From Simplicispira metamorpha (GTDB lineage Bacteria > Pseudomonadota > Gammaproteobacteria > Burkholderiales > Burkholderiaceae_C): a stretch of DNA of 64,000 nucleotides. Below the pieces are notes generated by a model, which saw only the letters and a list, made by a program, of their open reading frames with translations, was not told the origin of the DNA and made no database searches. Positions 43,753 through 53,169 of this stretch are shown one piece after another (the first letter of the stretch is position 1; each line of letters opens with the position of its first letter). The position numbers and the translations under genes are program-made. The DNA lies in NCBI RefSeq assembly GCF_004341365.1, contig NZ_SLXH01000001.1, positions 1 through 64,000 of the forward strand, given 5' to 3'.

Positions 43753-44700
43753 ATGGACCTCAAGCAGATCGAATACTTTGTCCGCGTGGCCGAGCTGGGC
43801 AGTTTTACCCGCGCGTCCGTGGTGCTGGACATTGCCCAGCCCGCCCTGAGCCGCCAGGTGCGCCTGCTGGAAGTGGAGCTGCGCCAGAACCTGCTGGTGC
43901 GCAATGGCCGGGGCGCCACCCCCACTGAGGCGGGCAAGCTGCTGCTAGAGCATGGGCGCGGCATCCTGCACCAGGTGGAGCGCGCACGCGAAGAACTGGG
44001 CCGCGTGCGCGGCGCGCTGGCCGGGCGCGTGGCCATCGGTCTGCCGCCCAGCATCGCCAAAGTGCTGACCGTGCCGCTGACCCGCGCCTTCCGCGTGAAG
44101 CTGCCCGACGCAGCGCTGGCCATCAGCGAAGGGCTGTCGGTGGCCATGCGCGAGTCGCTCACCACCGGCCTGCTCGATATTGCGCTGCTCTACAACACGC
44201 CTCCGGCGCCAGGCATCGAGACCACGGCGCTGTTGGAGGAAGACCTGTTTCTGGTACAGCGCCGCAGCGCCGGGCAGGCCCAGGCGGGCACCAATGCACT
44301 GGCCGGTGTGCCCCTGTCGCTGGACGAACTGCCGCGCTTTGCACTGGTCATTCCCACACGCCCCAACTCCATCCGCATGCTGGTGGAATCGGCCCTGGCC
44401 GCGCGGGGCCAGCGCCCGCAGATCAGCCTCGAAATCGACGGTGTGGCCGCCATCCTGGACTTGGTGGCCGATGGCGCCGGTTGCGCTGTGCTGCCCATGA
44501 ATGCCGTCACCACCTCGGGCAAACCGGAGGTGTTCAGCACCCGGCCCATCCACAGCACCAGCAACGATGACGCTGGCGCAGCGCGTCTGCGCAGCAAGCT
44601 GTTCATGGCGGTCAGCTCACAGCGCCCAGCCACCCTGACACAACAGGCCATGGCCGAATTGATTCGCAGCACCTTGCAGGCGCTGTACCGCGCGCCCTGA
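43753..44700 (+). CDS. LysR-family regulator of protocatechuate genes (PmdR-like)
   Basis: A 315-residue LTTR: N-terminal HTH (IEYFVRVAELGSFTRASVVLDIAQPALSRQVRLLE in residues 5-40), linker helix, then an effector-binding domain starting near 90 (VAIGLPPSIAKVLTVPL). Divergent orientation from the lig operon and the LTTR box between them argue for control of protocatechuate cleavage, with a pathway intermediate as effector (inference). It resembles CbbR/NAC-like LTTRs with ~310 residues and has no unusual insertion. Confidence 0.87.
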   Translation: MDLKQIEYFVRVAELGSFTRASVVLDIAQPALSRQVRLLEVELRQNLLVRNGRGATPTEAGKLLLEHGRGILHQVERAREELGRVRGALAGRVAIGLPPSIAKVLTVPLTRAFRVKLPDAALAISEGLSVAMRESLTTGLLDIALLYNTPPAPGIETTALLEEDLFLVQRRSAGQAQAGTNALAGVPLSLDELPRFALVIPTRPNSIRMLVESALAARGQRPQISLEIDGVAAILDLVADGAGCAVLPMNAVTTSGKPEVFSTRPIHSTSNDDAGAARLRSKLFMAVSSQRPATLTQQAMAELIRSTLQALYRAP

Positions 44701-44859
44701 TCCACCAACGAGCGGGTAGCAAGACATAACGGACTGCCATTGCAGCGCAGTGGATACAGGCTTACACAAAACTTCGCACGCCGCCTACAGACGATTGACG
44801 CCACGATGGCACCATGAAGACTCCCGTTTCCGCAAGGAACGCACCCCGGAGAGTCCCTC

Positions 44860-45324
44860 ATGGCCCACACCCGTTATGCCTTGTCTGCCGCATCCCTTGC
44901 TTTGTGGGTGTTGTGCGCGGCAATCCCCGCACAGGCCGCGCCGCAAGCCACCGTCATCATCCAGTCCGATGCACCCGATCGGACGTACCGCCCCGGCCCA
45001 CCGGCTTACCAGGTGATTCCGGCACCCCCACCGCCCCGGCGCGAAGCCATGCCCCGCCCACGCCGGGGTCAGGTGTGGCAAACAGGCCATTGGGAGTGGC
45101 GTGGCAACCGCCACCGCTGGGTGCCAGGCCACTGGGTACAGGCCCGGCCCGGCTACCAGTACCGCCAGCCGCAATGGGTGCAAAACAATGGCCGCTGGGA
45201 AATGCAGCGCGGCGGCTGGGATCGCGACCGCGATGGCATCCCCAACCGCCGCGACCGTGACCGCGATGGCGACGGCGTACCCAATCGCTATGACGAACGG
45301 CCCGATAACCCCTATCGCCGCTGA
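44860..45324 (+). CDS. secreted WXXGXW-repeat-like small protein
   Basis: A 154-residue exported protein. Signal peptide (hydrophobic ALSAASLALWVLCAAIPA, cleavage after AQA at ~26), a Pro-rich segment, then tryptophan motifs WQTGHWEW, WVPGHWV of the YXWGXW/WXXGXW family (~75-95). An Asp/Arg-rich C-terminus alternates DRDGIPN and DGDGVPN, resembling calcium-binding thrombospondin type-3 turns. Likely periplasmic or outer-membrane-associated. Function is unknown. The RBS GGAGAG precedes the ATG by 7 bases. Confidence 0.75.
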   Translation: MAHTRYALSAASLALWVLCAAIPAQAAPQATVIIQSDAPDRTYRPGPPAYQVIPAPPPPRREAMPRPRRGQVWQTGHWEWRGNRHRWVPGHWVQARPGYQYRQPQWVQNNGRWEMQRGGWDRDRDGIPNRRDRDRDGDGVPNRYDERPDNPYRR

Positions 45325-45325
45325 T

Positions 45326-45377
45326 CCATGCCAGGCCGCACCCGTGCTGCTGGGGCTTTCGCGGCCTGGGTGCATGG
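45326..45377 (+). terminator. long hairpin after the WXXGXW gene
   Basis: CCATGC-CAGGCCGC pairs with GCGGCCTG-ggt-GCATGG across a 21-base loop, right after the stop codon. No U-tract follows, so it may protect the 3' end rather than terminate by itself. Confidence 0.5.
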
Positions 45378-45409
45378 GGCGCGGGCACCCCTGGGCACCT
45401 TGATTTACT

Positions 45410-45472
45410 ATTGATTCGATAGCTGCCAGCGCCCACGGCACAAGGCTTTGAGCCCGAAAATGCTTTAGATAG
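45410..45472 (+). repeat. ATAGCTGCCAGCGC repeat, WXXGXW/FIST convergent gap
   Basis: CTATTGATTCGATAGCTGCCAGCGC start, variable middle, AAGGCTTTGAGCCCGAAAAT end, running to the last codons of the FIST gene. Confidence 0.8.
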
Positions 45473-46748
45473 TGGGATCGTCGCTGGTAAACACTGTGAG
45501 TACGCCCGTGTAGCCGTACACATGGTGGCCAGCTATTTCACCTGCGGCAAAAAAACCCACCAGAGGCACATCGCCCAACGCATGGCGCACCGCCCGCAGT
45601 TCGGCGCCGGGCCCGCCCCAATGGGAGCCCCCCCGGGTAGAGCAGCTCACATAAATGGCGCCGGTGATGTGGCGCTGGGGTGGTACCGCCAACGCCTGCT
45701 CGGGCGCAGTGCTGCCCAGCAAAAAGGGCTCCAGCACATCGGGAGAAAGCTCTTCACGGACTTCTGCACAGATGCGGGTCAGGTCAGCATGTGCAGCTGC
45801 CGCACGGCACTGGCAAAACGCCAGCCACATGCCGGGCTCGATGGATTCGGCCAGTGCCACGCCGTGGCGGGCACCATCCAACCCCAGGATTTGGCGCACG
45901 CGCGTGTCGGGGCCGAAGTGGCCTGTGCGCGCACAGGTGCCAGGCTCTTCGCCCGCGTCCATGAGCCCTGCCAGGGTGGCGCGCACACGCTCGACAGCGA
46001 TCTGCGGGTCGCCTTCAAGCGAAACGTCCAGCGTGCGCAGCAACACATCCAGGGCGGGCTCACCGTCCAGTGCCAGCACCACATTGTCTTGCGCAGCGGT
46101 GATGCGCTGCACCGGCCCCACTGGCTGGCAGCCTTGGGTGATGCGCGATAGCCAGTGCACGCCAGGCCCCCAGGCCACGCCCGACAGGCCGCCGAGGAAC
46201 ACCCCACCGGCTGCGCCATGACCCGCCAGGTTGCCGCTGCCCCCCACAGCAAACTGCACGCTGGCGCCACGGCTGGCGGCCAGGCCACCAAATACGTAGC
46301 CGCTGGTGGTGCGCTCGGCCATTTCGGCGACCAGGCCGGTAACGTCGGGGGTGTTGCCATCCGCATGCACCAGGGCGGTGTGCGCCACAAAACGCCCTTC
46401 GCCCACACGCGGCAGTGGCGCCACGCCCGAGAAGACGCGGTACTGATCGCAGGGAATATCCAGCAGCATCACCGCCAGGGCGGGCTCATCAAAGTATTGG
46501 GCATTGCTGGCACACACCCCTATGCCAACGGTGCCGCTCCAGTCAGTCACCTCCGGCAACTCGGCGCTGAGAAAATCCAGCAGCGTCTGTGCCTCGCTGG
46601 CGTAGTGGTCGGTGATGTAGAGCAGGCCCAGCGTGGGCGCATGGGCGTAGCCGGGCAGCGCCATCTGCGCGCGCAACTGTGCCAGCACCAAGGCGGCAGC
46701 CATGCGCCACTGCGGATGTGTGGCATGGCCGGTGGGGCACCGTTTCAT
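45465..46748 (-). CDS. FIST domain sensor protein
   Basis: A 427-residue soluble protein with a FIST N domain (~35-220: LGLLYITDHYASEAQTLLDFL, VGIGVCASNAQYFDEPALAVML) and FIST C domain (~230-390, ending GFFAAGEIAGHH and YGYTGVLTVF). FIST domains are proposed small-ligand (amino-acid-like) sensor modules, here with no fused output domain, so it may work with a separate partner. The start is the ATG at 46748; a GTG 9 codons upstream is possible. Confidence 0.85.
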   Translation of the reverse strand: MKRCPTGHATHPQWRMAAALVLAQLRAQMALPGYAHAPTLGLLYITDHYASEAQTLLDFLSAELPEVTDWSGTVGIGVCASNAQYFDEPALAVMLLDIPCDQYRVFSGVAPLPRVGEGRFVAHTALVHADGNTPDVTGLVAEMAERTTSGYVFGGLAASRGASVQFAVGGSGNLAGHGAAGGVFLGGLSGVAWGPGVHWLSRITQGCQPVGPVQRITAAQDNVVLALDGEPALDVLLRTLDVSLEGDPQIAVERVRATLAGLMDAGEEPGTCARTGHFGPDTRVRQILGLDGARHGVALAESIEPGMWLAFCQCRAAAAHADLTRICAEVREELSPDVLEPFLLGSTAPEQALAVPPQRHITGAIYVSCSTRGGSHWGGPGAELRAVRHALGDVPLVGFFAAGEIAGHHVYGYTGVLTVFTSDDPTI

Positions 46749-46795
46749 GGGATGCCTGGCCGTGTTGTCAAGCACTGCGCTGGCAACAAATGCCT

Positions 46796-47665
46796 TTAAC
46801 GCGCAGATTTGGTGGCAGGGCGGCGCACTGCTTTCTTGGCCGCAGGAGCCGCCGCCGGGGTTGCGGCTGATTTGCGCGCTACGGGCTTGGGGGCTGAAGT
46901 AGTGTCTTTGGCTGCCGTGGTGGCCTTGGCTGCTGTGGTTTTGCGTACAGGTGCAGGGGCCGTCGTGGCTGCACTGGCCGCACGGCGCGTAGCTTCTTGC
47001 ACACTTTGTACGCCCTTGGTGGCGATGTCGGTGGCCGTCTTGAAAGCCTCTTTCGCCAGATCGGTGGCCATGTGGCGGGTGGTATCCAGCGCGCCTTGCT
47101 TAGCCGCTTCGGTCAGGGCAGTGGAGGCGATTTGCTGAAACTGCTGGGTGAGTGCACCCCACCACTGCATGGGATCAACCACACTGGCCGGGGCTTCGGC
47201 GGTGTCCTTGGCGGCGGCTTGCGGGGCTGCAGGTGCAGCACTTTCAGGAGCCATTTTTTCGGCCGCACGGGCCGCAGCGTCACCCATGGCATGGGCAGCA
47301 CCAGCAAGGGTTTCACCCGCTTTGTGTACGCTGTCCATGACAGCATCTGTGGTCTTGAGTTTGAAAGCGTTGGCCACATCACCCATGCTGAAGTTCATAC
47401 CCTTGAGGGTTGCCAATGTCATTTTTTGCACTTCCAGCGCCTGGATAGTCGCAGCCAGCGCGCGCGAGTTTTGCTCCAGCCAAAACTGCACGGCTTTCAA
47501 CTCGGTGACACGCTTGTCCAACTCTTCGACACTGAGGGTCGGCGCCACCCAACTCGACAGGCTGGGCATGTGCGGCAGCCCCCCCGAAGTGCCTTTGGTG
47601 AGATTTTGCAGGAAGTCAAAGCCCGGCACGAATTTGCCGAAACCGAAAGGGGATGTGTCGCTCAT
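46796..47665 (-). CDS. phaM: PhaM-like PHB granule protein
   Basis: A 289-residue protein with the PhaM/PHB-granule family N-terminus (FGFGKFVPGFDFLQNL, then LSVEELDKRVTELKAVQFWLEQN ~48-70, ALEVQKMTLATLKGMN). The middle is Ala-rich amphipathic helix, and the C-terminal ~70 residues are Lys/Ala/Pro-rich with repeated KK and AKK motifs of the histone-H1-like type. In Cupriavidus, PhaM activates PhaC1 and tethers granules to the nucleoid. Here it lies 34 kb from phaC, unlinked. The phasin-like core plus basic tail makes the call good. Confidence 0.85.
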   Translation of the reverse strand: MSDTSPFGFGKFVPGFDFLQNLTKGTSGGLPHMPSLSSWVAPTLSVEELDKRVTELKAVQFWLEQNSRALAATIQALEVQKMTLATLKGMNFSMGDVANAFKLKTTDAVMDSVHKAGETLAGAAHAMGDAAARAAEKMAPESAAPAAPQAAAKDTAEAPASVVDPMQWWGALTQQFQQIASTALTEAAKQGALDTTRHMATDLAKEAFKTATDIATKGVQSVQEATRRAASAATTAPAPVRKTTAAKATTAAKDTTSAPKPVARKSAATPAAAPAAKKAVRRPATKSAR

Positions 47666-47736
47666 GGCCGCTCCGCTGGTGTAGTTATCAAAGGTGCTAA
47701 CAGCTTACTCCAATGCCGGAGGGCAGTGGTTACTGC

Positions 47737-48258
47737 TCAGTGCTGATGGGCAGGTGCGTGGGCTGCAGGCACGGCGCGGGTAGCCACCGGCACCTGCACT
47801 TGCTGCCGGAACTCAAAGCCCTGGGCATCCTGGAACACCAGGGTCAGTGGCACACTGCTACCCGGGGTCAGCGGTGCTTTCAAGTCCATCAACATGACGT
47901 GATAGCCCCCAGGCTTGAGCTCTACGGTCTGACCAGCGGGCAACGCCAATGCGGGAACGGCGCGCATTTTCATCACATCGCCCTCCATCTTCATTTCGTG
48001 CAGCTCAGTGACACCCGCAGCGGGCGAGTCGGTACCCACCAAACGCAGGCTCTGGCGGGCGGTAATACGCATAAAGGCGCCGGTAGCTTTTTGACCTGCC
48101 ACACTGGCACGCGCCCAAGCGCCATCGATCGCCACGGCAATGGAAGTGGTGTTCTGGGCAATAGTGGCAGCCGTGGTAAGAGGCACCTGTGCGGCAACAC
48201 CACCTGCCCACCCGGCAACCGCAAAAAATACTGCGGCGATCAAACATTGCAATGTCAT
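47737..48258 (-). CDS. periplasmic copper chaperone PCu(A)C
   Basis: A 173-residue exported protein (signal peptide to AAQ near 24) with one DUF461/PCu(A)C domain. The Cu(I)-binding motif is exact: His87-x10-Met98-x21-His120-x-Met122. A His-rich C-terminus (HAPAHQH) could add Cu(II) affinity. It delivers copper to cytochrome c oxidase (CuA) assembly. No Sco gene is adjacent. About 35 residues between the signal and the domain look disordered. Confidence 0.92.
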   Translation of the reverse strand: MTLQCLIAAVFFAVAGWAGGVAAQVPLTTAATIAQNTTSIAVAIDGAWARASVAGQKATGAFMRITARQSLRLVGTDSPAAGVTELHEMKMEGDVMKMRAVPALALPAGQTVELKPGGYHVMLMDLKAPLTPGSSVPLTLVFQDAQGFEFRQQVQVPVATRAVPAAHAPAHQH

Positions 48259-48310
48259 AGAACTCTCTCTGATTCTTGAGGCAGAAAAAATGTGGCGAAA
48301 CGCACAGGCG

Positions 48311-48340
48311 AAAAAAAACCCGCATTACTGCGGGTTTTTT
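48311..48340 (-). terminator. rho-independent terminator, tRNA/alpha operon end
   Basis: On the minus strand CCCGCA-GTAA-TGCGGG followed by T8, starting 14 bases after the tRNA CCA. A6 on the other side makes it potentially bidirectional for the copper chaperone region. Confidence 0.9.
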
Positions 48341-48347
48341 ATTTGTT

Positions 48348-48424
<77 letters not shown>

Positions 48425-48443
48425 CTTTAATTATAACCTGATT

Positions 48444-48842
48444 TTATGCTGCTGCACCAGAATTATTTTCTTCGGTAACAACAGCACCGCGATCCACCAG
48501 TTCGACCAATGCCATGGGCGCGTTGTCGCCAACACGGAAACCCATCTTCAGAATACGGGTATAACCACCAGGACGCGCATTAAAACGGGGACCCAGATCA
48601 TTGAACAACTTGGTCACGCTGTCCCGGTCACGCAGGCGGTCAAAGGCCAGGCGGCGATTTGCCACAGTGTCCACCTTGGCCAAGGTGATCATGGGCTCAA
48701 TCACGCGACGCAATTCTTTGGATTTTGGCAAAGTAGTCTTGATGACTTCGTGCTCAATCAACGAGTTCATCATGTTGCGCAGCATCGCGAGGCGGTGCGA
48801 TGTAGTGCGATTGAGTTTGCGAAGGCCGTGTCCGTGACGCAT
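48444..48842 (-). CDS. rplQ: 50S ribosomal protein L17
   Basis: A 132-residue L17, starting [17 protein letters not shown] as in all bacteria, with the short acidic C-terminal tail (EENNSGAAA) seen in betaproteobacteria. L17 sits near the peptide exit tunnel. It is the last protein gene of the alpha operon, 88 bp after rpoA, with a G/C hairpin in that gap. The start at 48842 is the universal N-terminus. Confidence 0.98.
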   Translation of the reverse strand: MRHGHGLRKLNRTTSHRLAMLRNMMNSLIEHEVIKTTLPKSKELRRVIEPMITLAKVDTVANRRLAFDRLRDRDSVTKLFNDLGPRFNARPGGYTRILKMGFRVGDNAPMALVELVDRGAVVTEENNSGAAA

Positions 48843-48901
48843 GGTGCTTTTCCTTTTATGTTGTTTAATCAGGCAGCCGTACAAGGTACTGCCCTGGCAC
48901 T

Positions 48902-48917
48902 GCCCCTGCGAGGGGGC
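48902..48917 (-). promoter_or_regulatory. G/C hairpin between rpoA and rplQ
   Basis: GCCCC-tgcgag-GGGGC stem in the intercistronic gap. On the transcribed strand a GCCCCC/GGGGC stem is preceded by U-rich sequence. It may act as a processing or stability element. Confidence 0.45.
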
Positions 48918-48930
48918 GAAAAATTATAAC

Positions 48931-49926
48931 TTACCGCTTGTCCAAACCTGCTGGCGGCCAGTTTTCAAGCTTCATTCCCAACGTCAAACCACGTGACGCC
49001 AAGACTTCCTTGATTTCATTGAGCGACTTGCGACCCAAATTCGGCGTCTTGAGCAACTCATTCTCTGTGCGCTGAATCAGGTCGCCAATATAGTAAATAT
49101 TTTCTGCCTTGAGGCAATTTGCAGAACGCACAGTGAGTTCAAGCTCGTCCACAGGGCGCAGCAAAATCGGATCAAAATTCGTATTGCCACGAACGTTACC
49201 CGCAGGCTCACCCATGCCAGGCAAGTCACCGCCTTCAAGCTGTGCAAAAACAGCCAACTGCTCTACCAAAATACGTGCAGATTTACGCACAGCATCTTCT
49301 GCAGCAATAGCACCGTTGGTTTCAATTTCCACCACCAACTTGTCGAGGTCAGTGCGTTGCTCGACACGTGCGCTCTCTACGGTGTAGCTAACGCGCTTGA
49401 CCGGAGAAAAAGAGGCATCGAGAACGATGCGGCCAATCGACTTGGTGGACTCATCTGCGTAACGACGCATGTTGCCCGGAACATAGCCACGGCCTTTTTC
49501 AACCTTGATCTGCATGTCTAGCTTGCCACCCTGAGACAGATGGGCGATGACATGGTCAGGATTGATGATTTCAACGTCATGCGGCGTCTGGATATCACGC
49601 GCAGTCACCACACCCTCGCCATCTTTTCTCAAACTCAGTGTGACTTCATCGCGGTTGTGCAGCATGAAAACGACACCCTTGAGGTTCAGAAGAATGTTCA
49701 CCACATCTTCCTGAACACCATCAATGGAGGAGTACTCGTGCAATACACCAGCAATCGTCACTTCCGTCGCTGCGTAACCCACCATGGACGAGAGCAAGAC
49801 ACGCCGGATAGCGTTGCCCAGCGTGTGACCGTAACCACGTTCGAATGGCTCCAGCACGACTTTGGCACGGTTGTGACCAAGCTGCTCGACATTGATCGTC
49901 TTGGGTTTCAGCAAATTTGTTTGCAT
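48931..49926 (-). CDS. rpoA: RNA polymerase alpha subunit
   Basis: A 331-residue alpha subunit. The N-terminal assembly domain ([21 protein letters not shown] ~30-50) and a C-terminal UP-element/activator-binding domain (~250-315, with [16 protein letters not shown] and [13 protein letters not shown]) are both intact. It lies in the canonical alpha-operon position between rpsD and rplQ. A perfect 12-bp hairpin lies in its leader. Confidence 0.99.
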   Translation of the reverse strand: MQTNLLKPKTINVEQLGHNRAKVVLEPFERGYGHTLGNAIRRVLLSSMVGYAATEVTIAGVLHEYSSIDGVQEDVVNILLNLKGVVFMLHNRDEVTLSLRKDGEGVVTARDIQTPHDVEIINPDHVIAHLSQGGKLDMQIKVEKGRGYVPGNMRRYADESTKSIGRIVLDASFSPVKRVSYTVESARVEQRTDLDKLVVEIETNGAIAAEDAVRKSARILVEQLAVFAQLEGGDLPGMGEPAGNVRGNTNFDPILLRPVDELELTVRSANCLKAENIYYIGDLIQRTENELLKTPNLGRKSLNEIKEVLASRGLTLGMKLENWPPAGLDKR

Positions 49927-49980
49927 GCAGACTTCCTCTCAATACCCCCAGCTCGTTACACCGGTAAGGCTGGTGAAGCA

Positions 49981-50008
49981 CCTGTACCGCGATGCCTCGC
50001 GGTACAGG
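49981..50008 (-). promoter_or_regulatory. perfect 12-bp hairpin between rpsD and rpoA
   Basis: CCTGTACCGCGA-TGCC-TCGCGGTACAGG: a 12-bp uninterrupted stem with a 4-base loop, no U-tract. It lies 55 bases upstream of the rpoA start. Confidence 0.75.
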
Positions 50009-50038
50009 AACAGTTTTATCAAAGATGCAGCGGATAAC

Positions 50039-50662
50039 TTAGCGCGAGTACAACTCAACGATCAGCGATTCGTTGATATCAGCACCAAACTCATCACGAT
50101 CAGGCACCTTCTTGAAGACACCCTCAGCCTTCTCGGCATTCACATCCACCCACGCGGGCATACCAACTTGTTGCGCCAATTGCAAGGCTTCGACAATACG
50201 GTTTTGCTTCTTGGATTTTTCACGCACAGCCACCACATCACCCACCTTAACCAAGTAGGAAGGAATGTTGACCGAAACACCGTTGACCACAATGGCCTTG
50301 TGCGAAACAATCTGGCGTGCTTCAGCACGCGTGGAAGCAAAGCCCATACGGTAAACCACGTTGTCCAGACGGCACTCCAGCAGGGACATCAGGTTGGCAC
50401 CGGTATTGCCTTTACGGCGATCAGCGGCTTCAAAATAGCGGCGGAATTGCTTTTCCAGCACACCGTACATACGCTTGACTTTTTGCTTTTCACGCAGTTG
50501 CAGACCGTAGTCCGAGGTGCGGGCACCCGAAGTGCGACCATGCTGGCCGGGCTTGGAGTCAAATTTGGCCTTGTCCGCAATAGAACGACGGGCGCTCTTG
50601 AGGAACAGGTCGGTGCCTTCACGGCGGGAGAGTTTGGCCTTGGGGCCGAGGTAACGTGCCAC
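50039..50662 (-). CDS. rpsD: 30S ribosomal protein S4
   Basis: A 207-residue primary 16S-binding protein ([20 protein letters not shown]4 domain ~97-160 with [21 protein letters not shown]). The N-terminal Cys zinc knuckle of some S4 types is absent (C-minus form). In E. coli S4 represses the alpha operon; the equivalent RNA target is not recognised here. It lies between rpsK and rpoA. Confidence 0.98.
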   Translation of the reverse strand: MARYLGPKAKLSRREGTDLFLKSARRSIADKAKFDSKPGQHGRTSGARTSDYGLQLREKQKVKRMYGVLEKQFRRYFEAADRRKGNTGANLMSLLECRLDNVVYRMGFASTRAEARQIVSHKAIVVNGVSVNIPSYLVKVGDVVAVREKSKKQNRIVEALQLAQQVGMPAWVDVNAEKAEGVFKKVPDRDEFGADINESLIVELYSR

Positions 50663-50705
50663 GTGAACTTCCTTTTATGTCATCTACCGCAAATACATTG
50701 CGGGA

Positions 50706-50738
50706 GCCGCCTGGAGCGCTGGTGCGTTCGCAGGCGGC
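50706..50738 (-). promoter_or_regulatory. inverted repeat between rpsK and rpsD
   Basis: GCCGCCTG and CAGGCGGC, a perfect 8-bp stem around a 17-base loop, about 45 bp upstream of rpsD. Position suits translational control or RNA processing of rpsD. Confidence 0.5.
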
Positions 50739-50756
50739 GGTGGGCTTCAAAATTAC

Positions 50757-51161
50757 TTAGATACGGCGGCGCTTTTGTGGGCGGCAGCCGTTGTGTGGAA
50801 CCGGCGTCACGTCAGCGATGGACGTGATGCGGATGCCCAGAGCGCCTAGTGCGCGCACCGAAGACTCACGACCAGGGCCGGGACCCTTGATCTCGACGTC
50901 CAGGTTTTTGATGCCTTGTTCGATGGCAGCGCGGCCAGCCATTTCAGAAGCGACTTGGGCTGCAAAAGGCGTCGATTTGCGCGATCCCTTGAAGCCCTGG
51001 CCACCCGAAGAGGCCCAAGACAGAGCGTTGCCTTGGCGATCAGTGATCGTGATGATGGTGTTGTTGAACGAGGCATGCACGTGAGCGATGCCATCCGAAA
51101 CGTTCTTGCGAACTTTTTTACGAACGCGCTGGGCTGCGTTGTTGGAAGGAGATTTAGCCAT
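50757..51161 (-). CDS. rpsK: 30S ribosomal protein S11
   Basis: A 134-residue S11 of the 30S platform. The family motif [29 protein letters not shown] is split across residues ~45-73, and the C-terminal [17 protein letters not shown] is complete. Starts 18 bp after rpsM. Ordinary alpha-operon gene. Confidence 0.98.
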   Translation of the reverse strand: MAKSPSNNAAQRVRKKVRKNVSDGIAHVHASFNNTIITITDRQGNALSWASSGGQGFKGSRKSTPFAAQVASEMAGRAAIEQGIKNLDVEIKGPGPGRESSVRALGALGIRITSIADVTPVPHNGCRPQKRRRI

Positions 51162-51179
51162 GTTGATCTTTCAATCTCT

Positions 51180-51545
51180 TTATTTCTTCAGTGCTGCTGC
51201 ACCCTTGCGCGGACCCTTGCGAGTGCGGGCATTGGTGCGCGTGCGCTGACCACGCATAGGCAGACCACGGCGGTGGCGGAAACCACGGTAGCAGCCAATG
51301 TCCATCAAGCGCTTGATGTTCATCGTGGTTTCACGACGCAGATCACCTTCAATAGTGAACTGTGCGATTTGATCGCGAATCTTCTCAAGATCGCCATCCG
51401 TCAGATCCTTGATCTTTTTGGAATAAGCGATTTCGCAGGCTTCGCAAATCTTGCGTGCGCGCGTGCGACCGATGCCATAAATGGCTGTCAAGCCAATTTC
51501 AGCATGCTGATGTGGCGGAATATTGATACCAGCGATACGTGCCAT
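51180..51545 (-). CDS. rpsM: 30S ribosomal protein S13
   Basis: A 121-residue S13 of the 30S head ([29 protein letters not shown] is the conserved start; C-terminal basic tail [14 protein letters not shown] reaches the tRNA sites). First large gene of the alpha cluster, 23 bp downstream of rpmJ. Nothing unusual. Confidence 0.98.
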   Translation of the reverse strand: MARIAGINIPPHQHAEIGLTAIYGIGRTRARKICEACEIAYSKKIKDLTDGDLEKIRDQIAQFTIEGDLRRETTMNIKRLMDIGCYRGFRHRRGLPMRGQRTRTNARTRKGPRKGAAALKK

Positions 51546-51568
51546 ATGCGTCCTCTATACTTTCCTAA

Positions 51569-51682
51569 TCAACCCTGACGCTGCTTGTGACGCATGTCAG
51601 TGCAGATCACACGCACCACACCCTTGCGGCGGATGATCTTGCAATTACGGCAGATTTTCTTGACCGAAGCAGAAACTCTCAT
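51569..51682 (-). CDS. rpmJ: 50S ribosomal protein L36
   Basis: A 37-residue L36: [20 protein letters not shown] followed by [17 protein letters not shown]. The zinc-type pattern C-x2-C-x12-C-x4-H (Cys11, Cys14, Cys27, His32) is intact, so this is the zinc-containing paralogue. It lies between secY and rpsM, with AGGAG 5 bases before the ATG. Confidence 0.95.
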   Translation of the reverse strand: MRVSASVKKICRNCKIIRRKGVVRVICTDMRHKQRQG

Positions 51683-51736
51683 TTCACTCTCCTAAAACTT
51701 TTTTGCGCTTAACCCAAGGCACTCGAGACCAAAGGC

Positions 51737-51756
51737 TCCCACAGCACACTGTGGGA
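51737..51756 (-). promoter_or_regulatory. perfect hairpin between secY and rpmJ
   Basis: TCCCACAG-CACA-CTGTGGGA: 8-bp perfect stem with 4-base loop in the 143-bp gap where many betaproteobacteria carry infA. No infA frame fits here. No U-tract follows the stem. Confidence 0.65.
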
Positions 51757-51825
51757 CGTTGATTGATATTGACCTAGGCTTAGTACGACAGCTTACGCCG
51801 ACACGTTTGCAGATCTTCGGCACCC

Positions 51826-53145
51826 TTAACTGGCAGCACCGGATTTAAAGTTGGCTTTTTTCAGCAGCGACTCATACTGCTGCGACATCAGGTAATTTTG
51901 CACTTGGGCCATAAAGTCCATGGTTACTACCACAATGATCAGCAACGACGTCCCACCAAAATAGAAAGGAACGTTGTATTTCAGAATCAAGAACTCCGGC
52001 AGCAAACACACAAAAGTGATGTAAACAGCACCTGCAAGCGTCAATCGAACCAGAATTTTATCGATATACCGTGCCGTTTGTTCACCTGGCCTGATGCCAG
52101 GGATGAAAGCTCCACTCTTTTTCAGATTATCTGCAGTCTCTCGACTATTAAAAACCAGTGCAGTGTAGAAGAAGCAAAAGAACACGATAGCAGTGGCGTA
52201 GAACATCACATAGATAGGCTGACCAGGAGTCAGAGCACCAGAGATGTCTTTCAACCAACGCATCGACTCACCCGCGCTGAACCAATTCACAATAGTTGCA
52301 GGCAGCAAAATGATCGAAGAAGCAAAAATGGGAGGAATAACACCTGCCATGTTCAACTTCAAAGGCAGATGCGAGGACTGACCTCCATACACCTTGTTTC
52401 CTACCTGCCGACGAGCGTAATTCACCAAAATCTTGCGCTGACCACGCTCGACGAACACCACAAAATAAGTGACAAATGCCACCAAAATCACGATGAAGAT
52501 GGCTGCAATGATGCTCATCGCACCAGTGCGAACCAATTCCAGCAAACCGCCAATGGAGCTGGGCAAACCAGCAGCGATACCAGCGAAAATCAGAATGGAA
52601 ATACCGTTGCCCAGCCCACGCTCGGTGATTTGCTCGCCCAACCACATCAGGAACATGGTGCCCGCAGTCAGGCTTACCACTGCCGTCAGACGAAATCCAA
52701 ACCCAGGCTCAAGTACCAGACCTACAGAACTTTCCAGTGCCACCGCGATACCCAGAGACTGGAAAATTGCCAGACCCAAAGTGCCGTAGCGGGTGTACTG
52801 GGTGATTTTGCGCCGACCTGCTTCGCCTTCTTTTTTCATCTGCTCGAAGGCGGGCACTGCGTACGTCATCAGCTGCATGATGATCGATGCCGAGATGTAC
52901 GGCATGATCCCCAGTGCAAAGACAGTAAAACGCGACAGTGCACCACCCGAGAACATGTTGAACAGGTTCAGAATGCCGCCTTGCTGGCCACTGAACAGCT
53001 GCTTCAGCTGGGCTGGATCGATACCAGGAACGGGAATATGTGCCCCAATCCGATAAACGACCAGCGCCAACAAGAGAAAAACCAGCCGACGACGCAAATC
53101 GCCAAACTTTCCGGTTTTTACCATTGGAGCTGTGCTAGTGGCCAC
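51826..53145 (-). CDS. secY: preprotein translocase subunit SecY
   Basis: A 439-residue channel subunit with ten transmembrane helices. IPVPGIDP and [37 protein letters not shown] mark the plug and TM2 region (~38-85), and [10 protein letters not shown] and [22 protein letters not shown] mark the middle loops. It forms SecYEG with genes elsewhere. It closes the spc operon 24 bp after rplO. Confidence 0.99.
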   Translation of the reverse strand: MATSTAPMVKTGKFGDLRRRLVFLLLALVVYRIGAHIPVPGIDPAQLKQLFSGQQGGILNLFNMFSGGALSRFTVFALGIMPYISASIIMQLMTYAVPAFEQMKKEGEAGRRKITQYTRYGTLGLAIFQSLGIAVALESSVGLVLEPGFGFRLTAVVSLTAGTMFLMWLGEQITERGLGNGISILIFAGIAAGLPSSIGGLLELVRTGAMSIIAAIFIVILVAFVTYFVVFVERGQRKILVNYARRQVGNKVYGGQSSHLPLKLNMAGVIPPIFASSIILLPATIVNWFSAGESMRWLKDISGALTPGQPIYVMFYATAIVFFCFFYTALVFNSRETADNLKKSGAFIPGIRPGEQTARYIDKILVRLTLAGAVYITFVCLLPEFLILKYNVPFYFGGTSLLIIVVVTMDFMAQVQNYLMSQQYESLLKKANFKSGAAS

Positions 53146-53169
53146 GGCTTTTTTCCTTCAAGAGTAGAC

